DNA from: Burkholderiales bacterium PBB2
Lineage (GTDB): Bacteria; Pseudomonadota; Gammaproteobacteria; Burkholderiales; Burkholderiaceae_C
Direction: 5' to 3'
DNA length: 64,000 bases
NCBI GenBank assembly: GCA_002255955.1
Contig: NKIM01000016.1
Span: forward strand, 62,001-126,000
Shown here one piece after another: positions 55,979 through 64,000 of the stretch. Made by a program: the position numbers and the translations under genes. Each line of letters begins with the position of its first letter. The first letter of the stretch is position 1. A model generated the notes under the pieces. That model saw only the letters and a program-made list of their open reading frames with translations. It was not told the DNA's origin and ran no database searches.

Positions 55979-57235
55979 ATGCTCAAGAAGATTCCCATCC
56001 AACAGGTTCAGCTGGGCATGTACCTCCAGTCCATGGAGGGCTCGTGGTTGTCGCACCCCTTCTGGAAGACCAAGTTCGTGCTGCGCGATCCGGCCGATCT
56101 GGAGGCGCTGCTGACCAGTGGTGTGCCCATGGTCTGGATCGATGTCAGCAAGGGCCATGATGTGCAGGATCAGGCCGTGCCTGACACCTTGGTCCAGGAT
56201 CTGGTCGATGCACCCAGCCCGGCCCCGGTAGCGCCGCCGCCTGTCGAGGCGGCGCCAGCCGCCACCGTGGCTCCCGGCCCGGCGCGGGTCGAGCGGGTCA
56301 GCATGGGGTCTGAGATGGGCCGTGCCGCCCAGGTGGTCAACCGCTCGCGTCAGGCCGTCACGGCCTTGTTCGGTGAAGCCCGCATGGGCAAGGCCATCGA
56401 TCCCGAGATGTGCCTGCCGTTGGTGGAAGAAGTCGCCGATTCGGTGTCTCGCAACCCCTCGGCCTTGATCAGCCTGGCCCGACTCAAGACCAAGGACGAT
56501 TACACCTATATGCACTCGGTGGCCGTGTGCGCGCTGATGGTGTCGCTGAGCCGCCAGCTCGGTCTGGACGACACGCAAACGCGTGAAGCCGGCCTGGCCG
56601 GCCTGTTGCATGACATTGGCAAGATGATGATGCCGCTCGATGTGCTGAACAAGCCGGGGCAGCTGACCGAAGCCGAGTTTGACATCATGCGCTCCCACCC
56701 CATGCGCGGCTACATGATGCTGAAAGAGGGTGGGGCCGTGCCTGAGGCCGCGCTCGATGTCTGCCTGCACCACCACGAGAAGATGGACGGCACCGGCTAT
56801 CCGCAAAAGCTCAAGGGTGAGCAGATCAGCCTGCTCGCGCGCATGGGCGCGGTCTGCGATGTCTACGACGCGATCACCTCCACCCGGCCCTACAAGGCCG
56901 CGTGGGACCCGGCCGGCTCCATTCAGCGCATGGCGCAGTGGACCGGGCAGTTCGACCCGGTGGTGTTCAAGGCCTTTGTGAAGAGCGTGGGCATCTATCC
57001 GGTCGGCAGCCTGGTCAAGCTGGAATCGGGTCGCCTGGCGGTCGTGATCGACCTGAACCCGCAGAACCTGGCTGCACCCGTGGTGCGGGTGTTCTATTCC
57101 ACCAAGTCCAAGCTGCCGATTCCGGTGCAGATGCTGGACTTGGCCAACCCGGCCAACTCGGACCGGGTGGTGGGGCGCGAGTCACCGCAGGATTGGGGCT
57201 TCACCCATCTCGACGACATCTGGCGCAAGACCTGA
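55979..57235 (+). CDS. HD-GYP domain protein, probable cyclic-di-GMP phosphodiesterase
   Basis: A 418-residue protein. The N-terminal DUF3391-type region (IPIQQVQLGMYLQSMEGSWL) is followed by an Ala/Pro-rich stretch at about residues 75-100. The HD-GYP domain has the metal motif GLLHDIGKMMMPLDVLNK, then HPMRGYMMLKE and LHHHEKMDGTGYPQKLKG, and DVYDAITSTRPYK. All residues for c-di-GMP hydrolysis are present. The start at ATG 55979 opens directly into DUF3391. No receiver or sensor domain is fused, so the signal is unknown. Confidence 0.92.
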   Translation: MLKKIPIQQVQLGMYLQSMEGSWLSHPFWKTKFVLRDPADLEALLTSGVPMVWIDVSKGHDVQDQAVPDTLVQDLVDAPSPAPVAPPPVEAAPAATVAPGPARVERVSMGSEMGRAAQVVNRSRQAVTALFGEARMGKAIDPEMCLPLVEEVADSVSRNPSALISLARLKTKDDYTYMHSVAVCALMVSLSRQLGLDDTQTREAGLAGLLHDIGKMMMPLDVLNKPGQLTEAEFDIMRSHPMRGYMMLKEGGAVPEAALDVCLHHHEKMDGTGYPQKLKGEQISLLARMGAVCDVYDAITSTRPYKAAWDPAGSIQRMAQWTGQFDPVVFKAFVKSVGIYPVGSLVKLESGRLAVVIDLNPQNLAAPVVRVFYSTKSKLPIPVQMLDLANPANSDRVVGRESPQDWGFTHLDDIWRKT

Positions 57236-57382
57236 CCCCCCCCTTTTTTTCCTTTCCCCATTTCTTTGCGCAGTCCTCGCCGCGTGCGCAGCCACTCGGC
57301 TGAGGGCCAAGGTTTACCCCATGCGGCAGCTCATGCCGCGCTACCTACACTCGCGAAGTTCCTGGCTTGAGAGGTGCTCGCA

Positions 57383-58981
57383 ATGAAGACCGCGTTCCGT
57401 TTGGTTCCGCTCTTGGCCGCTGTGGCCATGTCCTTGATGCTGCCGAGCATGGCCACGCGGGCGCAGACCCTGAAATGGGCCAGCCAGGGCGACCCCCAGA
57501 CCATGGATCCGCACTCGCAGAACGAGAGCATGACCAATATGGTCAATGGCCAGGTCTATGAGCGCCTGACCAGCCGCGACCGCAAGCTCAACATCGTGCC
57601 GGGCCTGGCCACCGAATGGACCCAGGTCAACCCTTTGCTGTGGCGCGTGAAGCTGCGCCAGGGCGTTAAATTCCATGGCGGCCAGCCCTTCACCGCCGAC
57701 GATGTGGTGTATTCCATTCAGCGTGCCAAGGAGTCGACCTCGCAGCTGTCCATCTACGCCAATGCCGTGGGCACGCCCCGCAAGGTGGACGAGCAGACGG
57801 TGGAGTTCGTGCTGACCGCCTTCAACCCGATCTTTCTGCAGCACCTGGACACGCTCTGGATCATGAGCAAGCCCTGGTCTGAGGCCAACCGCGCCACCCG
57901 GCCGCTGGACTTCAAGAACAAGGAAGAGGGCTTCACCAGCATGAATGCCAACGGCACCGGCCCCTACATGCTGGTCACCCGCCAACCTGGCATCAAGACG
58001 GTGTACAAGCGCAACCCGAACTGGTGGGGCAAGTTCGAGGGCAATGTGCAGGAGATTGTCCTGACGCCGATCTCGAACGACGCCACCCGTCTGGCCGCTC
58101 TGGTCTCGGGCGAGCTGGACTTTGTGCTCGACCCGGCGCCACGTGACATTGCACGCTTGCGCAACACCCAGGGCGTCAAGGTCGTCGACGGCCCCGAGAA
58201 CCGCATCATCTTCATCGGCATGGACCAGGGGCGCGACAAGCTGCTCTACGGTCAGGTGCCCGGCGACAAGAATCCCTTCAAGGACCTGCGCGTGCGCCGT
58301 GCGCTCTACCAGGCGGTGGACATTGAGACCTTGCGCAGCAAGCTGATGAATGGCTTGAGCGTGCCGACGGGTGGGCTGACGCCGGCCTCCATCGCCGCCT
58401 ACGACGACCCCAAGATCGAGGCGCGCTATCCCTTCGACATCGCCGCTGCGCGCAAGCTCATGGCCGAGGCCGGCTATGCCGATGGTTTCGAGGTCACGCT
58501 CGATTGTCCCAACAACCGCTACATCAACGACGAAGAGATCTGCCAGGCGCTGGCCGCCATGTGGGCGCAGCTCAAGATCAAGGTGCGGGTCTCGGCCATG
58601 CCGCGGGTGCTGTTCTTCCCCAAGGTGGAAAAGCTCGACACCAGCCTGTATCTCTATGGCTGGGGCGGCGCCATCACCGATGCCGAGTCCATTTTTGCGC
58701 CGGTGTTTCGCAACCGCGGCGAGCGCGGCATTGGTGCCTACAACTACGGCAACTGGCGCAATGACAAGTTCGACAGCCTGGCCGCCCAGTCCAGCGTCGA
58801 GATCGATCCCAAGAAGCGCGAGCAGCTGATCAAGTCGGCGCTGATGGAGCTGAAAGAGCAGTTCCAGGTTCTGCCCCTGCACCGCCAGATGATTCCTTGG
58901 GCGGCGCGCAGCAATGTGAGCGTGGTCCACCGGCCCGACAACTGGTTCGAGGTGGCCTGGGTGAACATCGGGCCGAAATGA
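57383..58981 (+). CDS. Peptide/nickel-type ABC transporter substrate-binding protein, orphan
   Basis: A 532-residue periplasmic solute-binding protein of family 5 (DppA/OppA type). It has a signal peptide (LLAAVAMSLMLPSMATRAQ), then TLKWASQGDPQTMDPHSQNES, GLATEWTQVNPLLWRVKLRQGVKFHGGQPFTADDVVYSIQRA and ALYQAVDIETLRSKLMNG, all conserved. The start ATG 57383 has GAGAGG upstream. No permease or ATPase gene of this class lies in the window, so it must share a transporter encoded elsewhere. A ligand cannot be assigned. Confidence 0.91.
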   Translation: MKTAFRLVPLLAAVAMSLMLPSMATRAQTLKWASQGDPQTMDPHSQNESMTNMVNGQVYERLTSRDRKLNIVPGLATEWTQVNPLLWRVKLRQGVKFHGGQPFTADDVVYSIQRAKESTSQLSIYANAVGTPRKVDEQTVEFVLTAFNPIFLQHLDTLWIMSKPWSEANRATRPLDFKNKEEGFTSMNANGTGPYMLVTRQPGIKTVYKRNPNWWGKFEGNVQEIVLTPISNDATRLAALVSGELDFVLDPAPRDIARLRNTQGVKVVDGPENRIIFIGMDQGRDKLLYGQVPGDKNPFKDLRVRRALYQAVDIETLRSKLMNGLSVPTGGLTPASIAAYDDPKIEARYPFDIAAARKLMAEAGYADGFEVTLDCPNNRYINDEEICQALAAMWAQLKIKVRVSAMPRVLFFPKVEKLDTSLYLYGWGGAITDAESIFAPVFRNRGERGIGAYNYGNWRNDKFDSLAAQSSVEIDPKKREQLIKSALMELKEQFQVLPLHRQMIPWAARSNVSVVHRPDNWFEVAWVNIGPK

Positions 58982-59009
58982 GGCGTTCTCGCTGCAGCGG
59001 GCAGCAATA

Positions 59010-59048
59010 ACGCGCCAAAAGCGCGTGCTTCTTCGGCGCTGGCGCCGA
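59010..59048. terminator. Two adjacent hairpins between a binding-protein and a lipoprotein gene
   Basis: ACGCGC-CAAAA-GCGCGT (59010-59026) and TCGGCGC-TG-GCGCCGA (59033-59048) lie 28 bases after the binding-protein stop. Only a short TT separates them and no long T-run follows, so they may end transcription weakly or act in the RNA leader of the next gene. Confidence 0.4.
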
Positions 59049-59099
59049 GAACTTGATGCCTAAGATGAGGGGAATAGCAGCCCGAGCGAGCCTCATCTC

Positions 59100-61115
59100 A
59101 TGTCTTCCACGCCGCACCGTTCTCCTCCTGTCTTGCCGGGCCTCAAGGCCGGCTTGATCCTGCTGTCCAGCCTGGCTTTGGGTCTGGTGCTCAGCGCCTG
59201 TGGTGGCGGCGGGGGCGGCAGCAGCGGCGATTCCAGCAGCGGCGGCACCGACAGCGCGGCCGGCAGCACCACCTTCAGCGTGACGCCCACCCTCAGCGGC
59301 GTGGCTGCCGTCGGTGCGCCCCTGGCCAATGCCCAGATCAAGGTCATCGATGCCGCCGGCACCGCCCTGGGCAGCACCAGCACGCAGGCCAGCGATGGCA
59401 GCTACAGCCTCAGCCTGAGCAGCAAGACCGTCAAAGGCCCTTTGCTGGTGCAGGCCGTCGGCGTGGATTCGCAAGGCGTGCCCCAGGTTCTGCACTCCAT
59501 CGTGCCGATTCTGGACGCCGCCAAGACCAGCATGGTCGCCAACATCACACCCCTGAGTCAGGCCATCGTGGCCTTGTCGGTGGGCAGCGATCCACTCCCT
59601 TTGTTTGCCAGCGCCGCGGCCAGCGCGGCCCAGATCGCGCCGGCCGCCTCGGCCGCCAGCGCGGCGGGCGAGTTCCTCAAGGCGCTGATCAAGACCCAGC
59701 TCAGTGACCTCAAGATCACCAACACGGCCAGCCTCGACCTGCTGGGCGATGCCAGTTTCACCGCCAACAAGAGCACGCAAGACCTGTTGCTCGAAGCCCT
59801 GCGCGTGCAGGTGGTTCGCAGCAACAAGGGCGTGGACCAATTGCTGGTCAGCAACAAGCTCTTGCCCACGGCCGTGCCTGAGGTGGTGGTGGGCCTGTCC
59901 ACGGCGCAGGGCGAGCTGCTCAAGACCGGCGGCGTGCCGGCGAATGCCATCAGCTCCACGCTCAAGCTGGCCTCCAGCGCAAAGGCCACGACCGACAACC
60001 TGGCCACCTTGGATGACCTCAGCGCGGGGCTCAATGCCCTCATCGCCCAGGGCAAGACGGCCGCCGATTTCAGTGCATCCACCTGGCTGGGCACCTATGA
60101 GAGCCACAACTCCGCGACCAAGGCTGAGCTGGCCGCCCGCCTGGCTGCGTTGGCCACGGCCAAGCGTCAGCTGGGCCGTCTGATGGTGACCGGTTGTGGC
60201 GACGATGTACTGACCGGCGGCCTGTGCAAGCGCCTGCTGGTGGCCGCCACCGTCAGCGATTCGACGGGCACGGTGCAGGAGTACTTCACCGATGCGGCCA
60301 CCTTCACCAAGGCCGCCGCTCCGGCCACCACGGGCGGCACCTGGAGCCTGATCGGCAATGCCCGCAAGGTGGATGCCAAGATTTATCCCGTCAGCGTGCA
60401 GGCCTTGGCTGCGGATGCTGTGCTGGCTCCGGCGAGTGCTGCCAGCGCGGCCAACCCTTGGGTGGGCATTCAGTTGGAAGTGCAATCCCGCACCGCCGCC
60501 GCAACACCGGTGCAATTGCTGAGCACGGCCAATGTGCAGATGCCCAGCGGCTACAGCATCGGCCTGTCTTACTGCAACCGGCCTTTCCTGTGCATCTCCA
60601 GCACGCCGGGCTCGGCCACAGTGGCGCCCACCGGCGACATCGCCGACAGCGCCTTGCAGCAATCGGCCCTGGGCTGGTTGGGCAGCGCCGAAAGCCAGCG
60701 TGGCGCCAAATACGTGGCCAGCTACACCATCGCTGGCACGGCCGAGACACGGTCCATGTTCCTGCCCGCCGATGTGCCTGCCGACAGCGGCCGCAGCCGT
60801 TACCCGACCCTGGACGGCATCAGCAGCAGCCAGCCGCTCAAGGCCTCGGCCCTGCGCCAGGACCTGGTGCTCAACTACGCCAGCTGGGCCAGTGCCAACC
60901 CTGATATGCGCTTGATCAGCGTGCGCACCCGCCTGACCGGCGGCATCATCCCTTTGTTCACCGACGCTACGCCGCCGCTGCCGCCCAAGACCACGCTCAC
61001 CCTGGCCGGCTTGAGCCTGCCCACGCCGCTAACCATGACAGCCGAAATCTGGCTGGGCGCGCAGGACATGCAGGGGCGGCGTTACTACAGCAAGTACACC
61101 TTGCAGGCGGAGTGA
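59100..61115 (+). CDS. Large exported lipoprotein of unknown function
   Basis: A 671-residue protein with a lipoprotein signal (LLSSLALGLVLSAC, Cys34) followed by a Gly/Ser-rich linker. Residues about 60-130 look like a carboxypeptidase-regulatory or Big-type beta fold: VAAVGAPLANAQIKVIDAAGTALGSTSTQASDGSYSL. The next part is Ala-rich and probably helical. The last third has scattered cysteines (GCGDDVLTGGLCKR, SYCNRPFLCIS) that could form disulfides. No catalytic motif was found. It stands alone and ends before a strong terminator. Role unknown, presumably at the outer membrane. Confidence 0.72.
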   Translation: MSSTPHRSPPVLPGLKAGLILLSSLALGLVLSACGGGGGGSSGDSSSGGTDSAAGSTTFSVTPTLSGVAAVGAPLANAQIKVIDAAGTALGSTSTQASDGSYSLSLSSKTVKGPLLVQAVGVDSQGVPQVLHSIVPILDAAKTSMVANITPLSQAIVALSVGSDPLPLFASAAASAAQIAPAASAASAAGEFLKALIKTQLSDLKITNTASLDLLGDASFTANKSTQDLLLEALRVQVVRSNKGVDQLLVSNKLLPTAVPEVVVGLSTAQGELLKTGGVPANAISSTLKLASSAKATTDNLATLDDLSAGLNALIAQGKTAADFSASTWLGTYESHNSATKAELAARLAALATAKRQLGRLMVTGCGDDVLTGGLCKRLLVAATVSDSTGTVQEYFTDAATFTKAAAPATTGGTWSLIGNARKVDAKIYPVSVQALAADAVLAPASAASAANPWVGIQLEVQSRTAAATPVQLLSTANVQMPSGYSIGLSYCNRPFLCISSTPGSATVAPTGDIADSALQQSALGWLGSAESQRGAKYVASYTIAGTAETRSMFLPADVPADSGRSRYPTLDGISSSQPLKASALRQDLVLNYASWASANPDMRLISVRTRLTGGIIPLFTDATPPLPPKTTLTLAGLSLPTPLTMTAEIWLGAQDMQGRRYYSKYTLQAE

Positions 61116-61140
61116 TCGCGCCCGGGCGTGCGCCATGAAA

Positions 61141-61172
61141 AACGGCCTGCTTGTGAAAGCAGGCCGTTCTTT
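61141..61172 (+). terminator. Rho-independent terminator after the lipoprotein gene
   Basis: AACGGCCTGCTT pairs perfectly with AAGCAGGCCGTT around a GTGA loop and is followed by CTTTATT. It sits directly beside the 3' end of the convergent tRNA-Ser gene. Confidence 0.85.
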
Positions 61173-61174
61173 AT

Positions 61175-61264
61175 TGGCGGAAGCTGTGAGATTCGAACTC
61201 ACGGAGGGGATAAACCCTCGCCGGTTTTCAAGACCGGTGCCTTAAACCGCTCGGCCAAGCTTCC
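61175..61264 (-). tRNA. tRNA-Ser(TGA)
   Basis: A complete 90-base class II tRNA on the minus strand. Acceptor GGAAGCT pairs with AGCTTCC, the anticodon stem ACCGGT/ACCGGC carries the loop CTTGAAA (anticodon TGA, reading UCA), a long variable arm GAGGGTTTATCCCCTC follows, and the T-stem-loop has GTTCGAATC. CCA is encoded. Confidence 0.96.
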
Positions 61265-61318
61265 CAAGAACTTGTGCGTGTGTCGCGGCGGAGTCGCATT
61301 CTAGCTGCATTGCCAGCC

Positions 61319-62143
61319 TCAGCCTGGCTTCTGGGCTTGCTCGCATTGCACCTGGACCAAGGCCAGGCAGCGGCCGTGTTCGACGCGCGCGGCGCTGAGC
61401 TGGCCGCCCCAGATGCAGCCGGTGTCCAGGGCCAGGAGGTCAGGGCGTTGCAGCAGGCCCAGGGTGGACCAGTGGCCAAAGGCGATCGGCTGGCCTGCGG
61501 TGCGGCGGCCCGGGGCGTCGAACCAGGGCAGCCAGCCGGGCGGGGCGCTGGCGCTGTCGCCCTTGGTCTTGAGATCCATGCGGCCCTCGGCGTCGCAAAA
61601 GCGCAGCCGGGTCAGGGCGTTGATGATGAGGCGCAGGCGCTCGGTGCCGCGCAGCTCGTCGCGCCAGCGGTCGGGCTCGTTGCCGTACATCTGGGGCAGG
61701 AATTCGGCCAGGTCCGGGCCGCGCAGCAGGGCTTCCACCTCGGCGGCCAGGCTCAGGGTCTGGCCCACGCTCCAGTCGGGCAGCACACCGGCATGCACCA
61801 TCAGCCAGCCCTGGGCCTGCACCGCGAGGCGCTGCTGGCGCAGCCAGTCGAGCAGGGCAGGGCGGTCGGGGGCGTCGAGGATGTCGCCCAGGGTGTCGCC
61901 CTTGGAGGCCTTGCGCGCACCATGCGCCACGGCCAGCAGATGCAGGTCGTGGTTGCCAAGCAGGCAGGTGGCGGCGGCGCTCAGGCCACTGAGGCGGCGC
62001 AGGGTTTGCAGCGAGGCCGGGCCGCGGTTGACCAGATCGCCGAGAAAGTAGAGCTGGTCGCGCGAGGGCGAGAAATCGATGTGCTGAAGCAGGCGCTCGA
62101 GTGCGTCGCAACAGCCTTGCAGGTCTCCGACAAGATAGTTCAT
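61319..62143 (-). CDS. apaH: Symmetrical diadenosine tetraphosphatase
   Basis: A 274-residue metallophosphoesterase that splits Ap4A into two ADP. The metal-binding motifs are YLVGDLQGCCDAL, LYFLGDLVNRGPASL, CLLGNHDLHLLAVA and a C-terminal FGHWSTLG with ALDTGCIWGG. LMVHAGVLPDW is also typical of ApaH. Length matches the family. It is divergent from the CNNM/CorC-type gene. Confidence 0.93.
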   Translation of the reverse strand: MNYLVGDLQGCCDALERLLQHIDFSPSRDQLYFLGDLVNRGPASLQTLRRLSGLSAAATCLLGNHDLHLLAVAHGARKASKGDTLGDILDAPDRPALLDWLRQQRLAVQAQGWLMVHAGVLPDWSVGQTLSLAAEVEALLRGPDLAEFLPQMYGNEPDRWRDELRGTERLRLIINALTRLRFCDAEGRMDLKTKGDSASAPPGWLPWFDAPGRRTAGQPIAFGHWSTLGLLQRPDLLALDTGCIWGGQLSAARVEHGRCLALVQVQCEQAQKPG

Positions 62144-62246
62144 TGCGGGATTGTGCTGCCTTCGCTGTCAAACGCTTCTGCTACGCTTGCGGCCTCTTGC
62201 AATCGCCCGCGCCCAGATCCGGGTTTTCCCGGTGGTGGCGCCTTCA

Positions 62247-63545
62247 ATGGATACCGCGCTCGTTCTCTTTCTGATTCTGCTCAACGGCTTGTTTGCGATG
62301 TCGGAGATGGCGCTGACCGCCAGCCGGAAAGCGCGTTTGCAGGTCATGGTCGAAAGTGACGAAGCCGGGGCGCAGGCCGCCATGGACCTGCACGAGAACC
62401 CGACCAAATTCCTTTCGACCGTGCAGATCGGCATCACCTCGATCGGCGTGCTGAACGGCATCGTCGGCGATGCCGCCTTCTCGGGCCCGTTGGCCGCCTG
62501 GCTGACCGCCACCTTTGAGCTGCATGCCAAGGCGGCCGAGATCACCTCCACCGGCTTGGTGGTGGTGATCCTGACGGTGCTGACCATCGTCTTCGGCGAG
62601 CTGGTGCCCAAGCGCATCGGCCAGATCTATCCCGAGACGGTGGCTCGCCTGGTGGCGCCGCCGATGGAGCTGCTGTCGCTGACCGTGCGCCCCCTGGTGC
62701 GCCTGTTGACCTTTTTCACCGAGGCCACGCTGGGCCTGATCGGCCTGCGCGGCCGTGCCCAGCGCGGGGTGACGGAAGAAGAAATCGCCGCCAGCCTGGA
62801 AGAGGGCCTGGACGCCGGCGTGATCGAGGAGCATGAGCACCAGATGGTGCGCAATGTCTTCCGCCTGGATGAGCGCGAGATCGGCTCGATGATGATTCCG
62901 CGCGCCGAAATCGCCTGGCTCGATGCCGACGATTCGCCCGAGCAGGTGCTGGCCGTGCTGCGCGCCCATGGCTACAGCCGCTACCCGGTCTGCCGTGGCG
63001 ACCTCAGCGAGGTGCTGGGCGTGGTGTCGGCCCAGGCCTTGTTGCAGCGCGCCCTCAGCGGCGAGGAGCTGGCCCTGGTGCAGGACCTGGAGCAGCCGGT
63101 GTTTGTGCCGGAGACGCTCTCGGGCATGGAGCTGCTGGAGCACTTCCGGGCCTCGGACGCGCCCCTGGTGTTTGTGGTGGATGAATACGGCGAGGTGCAG
63201 GGCGTGATCTCTGTGCGCGACGTGCTGGAAGCGATCGCGGGCGAGTTCAATGCGCCCGGTGATGGTGATGCCTGGGCGGTGCAACGCGAGGACGGGAGCT
63301 GGCTGCTCGATGGCCTGATCCCCGTGCCCGAGCTGAAAGACCGCCTGGAGCTCAAGGAACTGCCCGAAGAAGACCGTGGGCGCTACAACACCCTGGCCGG
63401 CATGATCATGCTGCTGCTGGGGCGCTTGCCGCGCACGGCCGATGTGGTGGAGTGGAACGCCTGGAGATTCGAGGTCGTGGACCTCGATGGCAAGCGTGTG
63501 GACAAAGTGCTGGTCAGTCGACTGGCAGTAGATGGAGAAGAGTAA
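62247..63545 (+). CDS. CNNM/CorC-family membrane protein (hemolysin C-like)
   Basis: A 432-residue protein with an N-terminal CNNM/DUF21 membrane domain (TALVLFLILLNGLFAMSEMALTASRKARL, GITSIGVLNGIVGDAAFSGPLAAW, LVVVILTVLTIVFGELVPKRI). A CBS pair follows (MIPRAEIAWLDADDSPEQVLAVLRAHGYSRYPVCRGDLSEVLGVV and FVVDEYGEVQGVISVRDVLEAI). The C-terminal CorC_HlyC domain ends with the NAWRFEVVDLDGKRVDKVLVSR region. These proteins are linked to magnesium or other cation export. The ATG at 62247 begins the first helix. The next gene starts at the base after its stop. Confidence 0.9.
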   Translation: MDTALVLFLILLNGLFAMSEMALTASRKARLQVMVESDEAGAQAAMDLHENPTKFLSTVQIGITSIGVLNGIVGDAAFSGPLAAWLTATFELHAKAAEITSTGLVVVILTVLTIVFGELVPKRIGQIYPETVARLVAPPMELLSLTVRPLVRLLTFFTEATLGLIGLRGRAQRGVTEEEIAASLEEGLDAGVIEEHEHQMVRNVFRLDEREIGSMMIPRAEIAWLDADDSPEQVLAVLRAHGYSRYPVCRGDLSEVLGVVSAQALLQRALSGEELALVQDLEQPVFVPETLSGMELLEHFRASDAPLVFVVDEYGEVQGVISVRDVLEAIAGEFNAPGDGDAWAVQREDGSWLLDGLIPVPELKDRLELKELPEEDRGRYNTLAGMIMLLLGRLPRTADVVEWNAWRFEVVDLDGKRVDKVLVSRLAVDGEE

Positions 63546-64000
63546 ATGAGTACACCCCCGCTGTATGGGAATCTGGTGCCCCTGGACCGCGAGGCCCACA
63601 AGAAACTGCGTCTGAAGACGGACCTGTCGACCGTGGAGCGCGTGGTCGGCCAGAACTCGCTGTTCCTGGCAGCGGTCGAGTTCGCCGAAGCCTGCAAGGA
63701 ATACCCGATCGTGTTCGTGCGCGTCGGCGAAACCCCCACCGACGGCTCCAAGCAAGCCGTGGCTCCGCTGGCCGTGCTGGGCCTGAAGCCCGCCACCAAT
63801 CTGTTCATCAAGGACGGCAAGTGGACCGGCAACTACGTGCCCGCCTTCCTGCGCCGCTACCCCTTCGCCATGGCCCGTCTGGACCAGAACGAAGAGCAGA
63901 TCGCCCTGTGCTTTGACAGCGAATGGCCCGGGTTCTCCGAGACCGAAGGCAACTCCCTGTTCGCCGAAGACGGCCAGCCGACCGAGTTCCTGCTGAACGC
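63546..64000 (+). CDS. SapC-family protein, 3' end cut by the window
   Basis: An open frame begins with ATG at 63546, immediately after the previous stop, and runs to the window edge without a stop (151 codons). It reads YGNLVPLDREAHKKLRLK, EYPIVFVRVG, QAVAPLAVLGLKPATNLFIKDGKWTGNYVPAFLRRYPFAMARL. This is the standard SapC pattern and is closer to the consensus than the SapC at 15676. Here it follows a CNNM/CorC gene and not a TonB receptor. Function unknown. Confidence 0.82.
   Translation, partial: MSTPPLYGNLVPLDREAHKKLRLKTDLSTVERVVGQNSLFLAAVEFAEACKEYPIVFVRVGETPTDGSKQAVAPLAVLGLKPATNLFIKDGKWTGNYVPAFLRRYPFAMARLDQNEEQIALCFDSEWPGFSETEGNSLFAEDGQPTEFLLN

Overview
The window reads as a high-GC betaproteobacterial chromosome, most likely Burkholderiales of the Roseateles/Pelomonas/Rubrivivax type. 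This is an inference from gene content and order: nudB-endonuclease-clsB, a complete five-step hut locus, and a Caulobacter/Xanthomonas-type TonB receptor locus. Genes are packed tightly with many ATGA-type overlaps. No intergenic stretch exceeds about 250 bases. I saw no insertion sequence, prophage, rRNA operon, CRISPR array or obvious foreign island.

Positions 1-2615 hold the end of nudB, an endonuclease/exonuclease/phosphatase and clsB, all overlapping. Positions 2645-19961 form a carbohydrate block, the most distinctive part of the window. A minus-strand operon encodes a sugar-binding protein, two permeases, a GH1 beta-glucosidase, a GH16 laminarinase-like lipoprotein, a GH1-like protein without catalytic residues, and the ATPase. 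Divergent to it lies a LacI-family regulator. Then come a TonB-dependent receptor, SapC, a JmjC-like cupin, a flavin-dependent tryptophan-halogenase homologue and glucokinase. Near-perfect palindromes with core GAAAGCGCTT lie in front of both the ABC operon and the receptor, so one LacI-type regulator probably controls both. The likely substrate is a beta-1,3-glucan (laminarin-type) or its oligosaccharides: outer-membrane uptake, periplasmic or surface cleavage, ABC import, glucoside hydrolysis and glucose phosphorylation.

Positions 20090-28258 are the histidine utilisation locus, hutH-hutU divergent from hutC-(mini-ORF)-hutD-hutI-hutG-hutF. A HutC-type operator lies inside the spacer of the hutU promoter. 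Positions 28405-44170 carry a chemoreceptor, an S10 peptidase, a DUF429 protein, an exported protein made of three repeats, a nitroreductase, a divergent MarR/EamA pair with two palindromic operators, arginase, a LOG-family protein, a MoeB/ThiF E1-like enzyme, a CtpA protease, a divergent FbpC/FbpB iron transporter with a Fur-box-like site, a methyltransferase and tRNA-Arg(CCT).

Positions 44287-55088 form a long minus-strand series, moxR - small membrane protein - S9 peptidase - VWA protein - tamA - tamB. The last part is a cytochrome c4-like protein, an HD-GYP protein, a peptide-binding protein, a large lipoprotein, tRNA-Ser(TGA), apaH, a CNNM/CorC-family protein and a second SapC-family gene cut by the window edge.

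Starts were chosen from overlap with the previous gene, visible Shine-Dalgarno sequence and family length. Functions are homology readings by eye; no database search was run.
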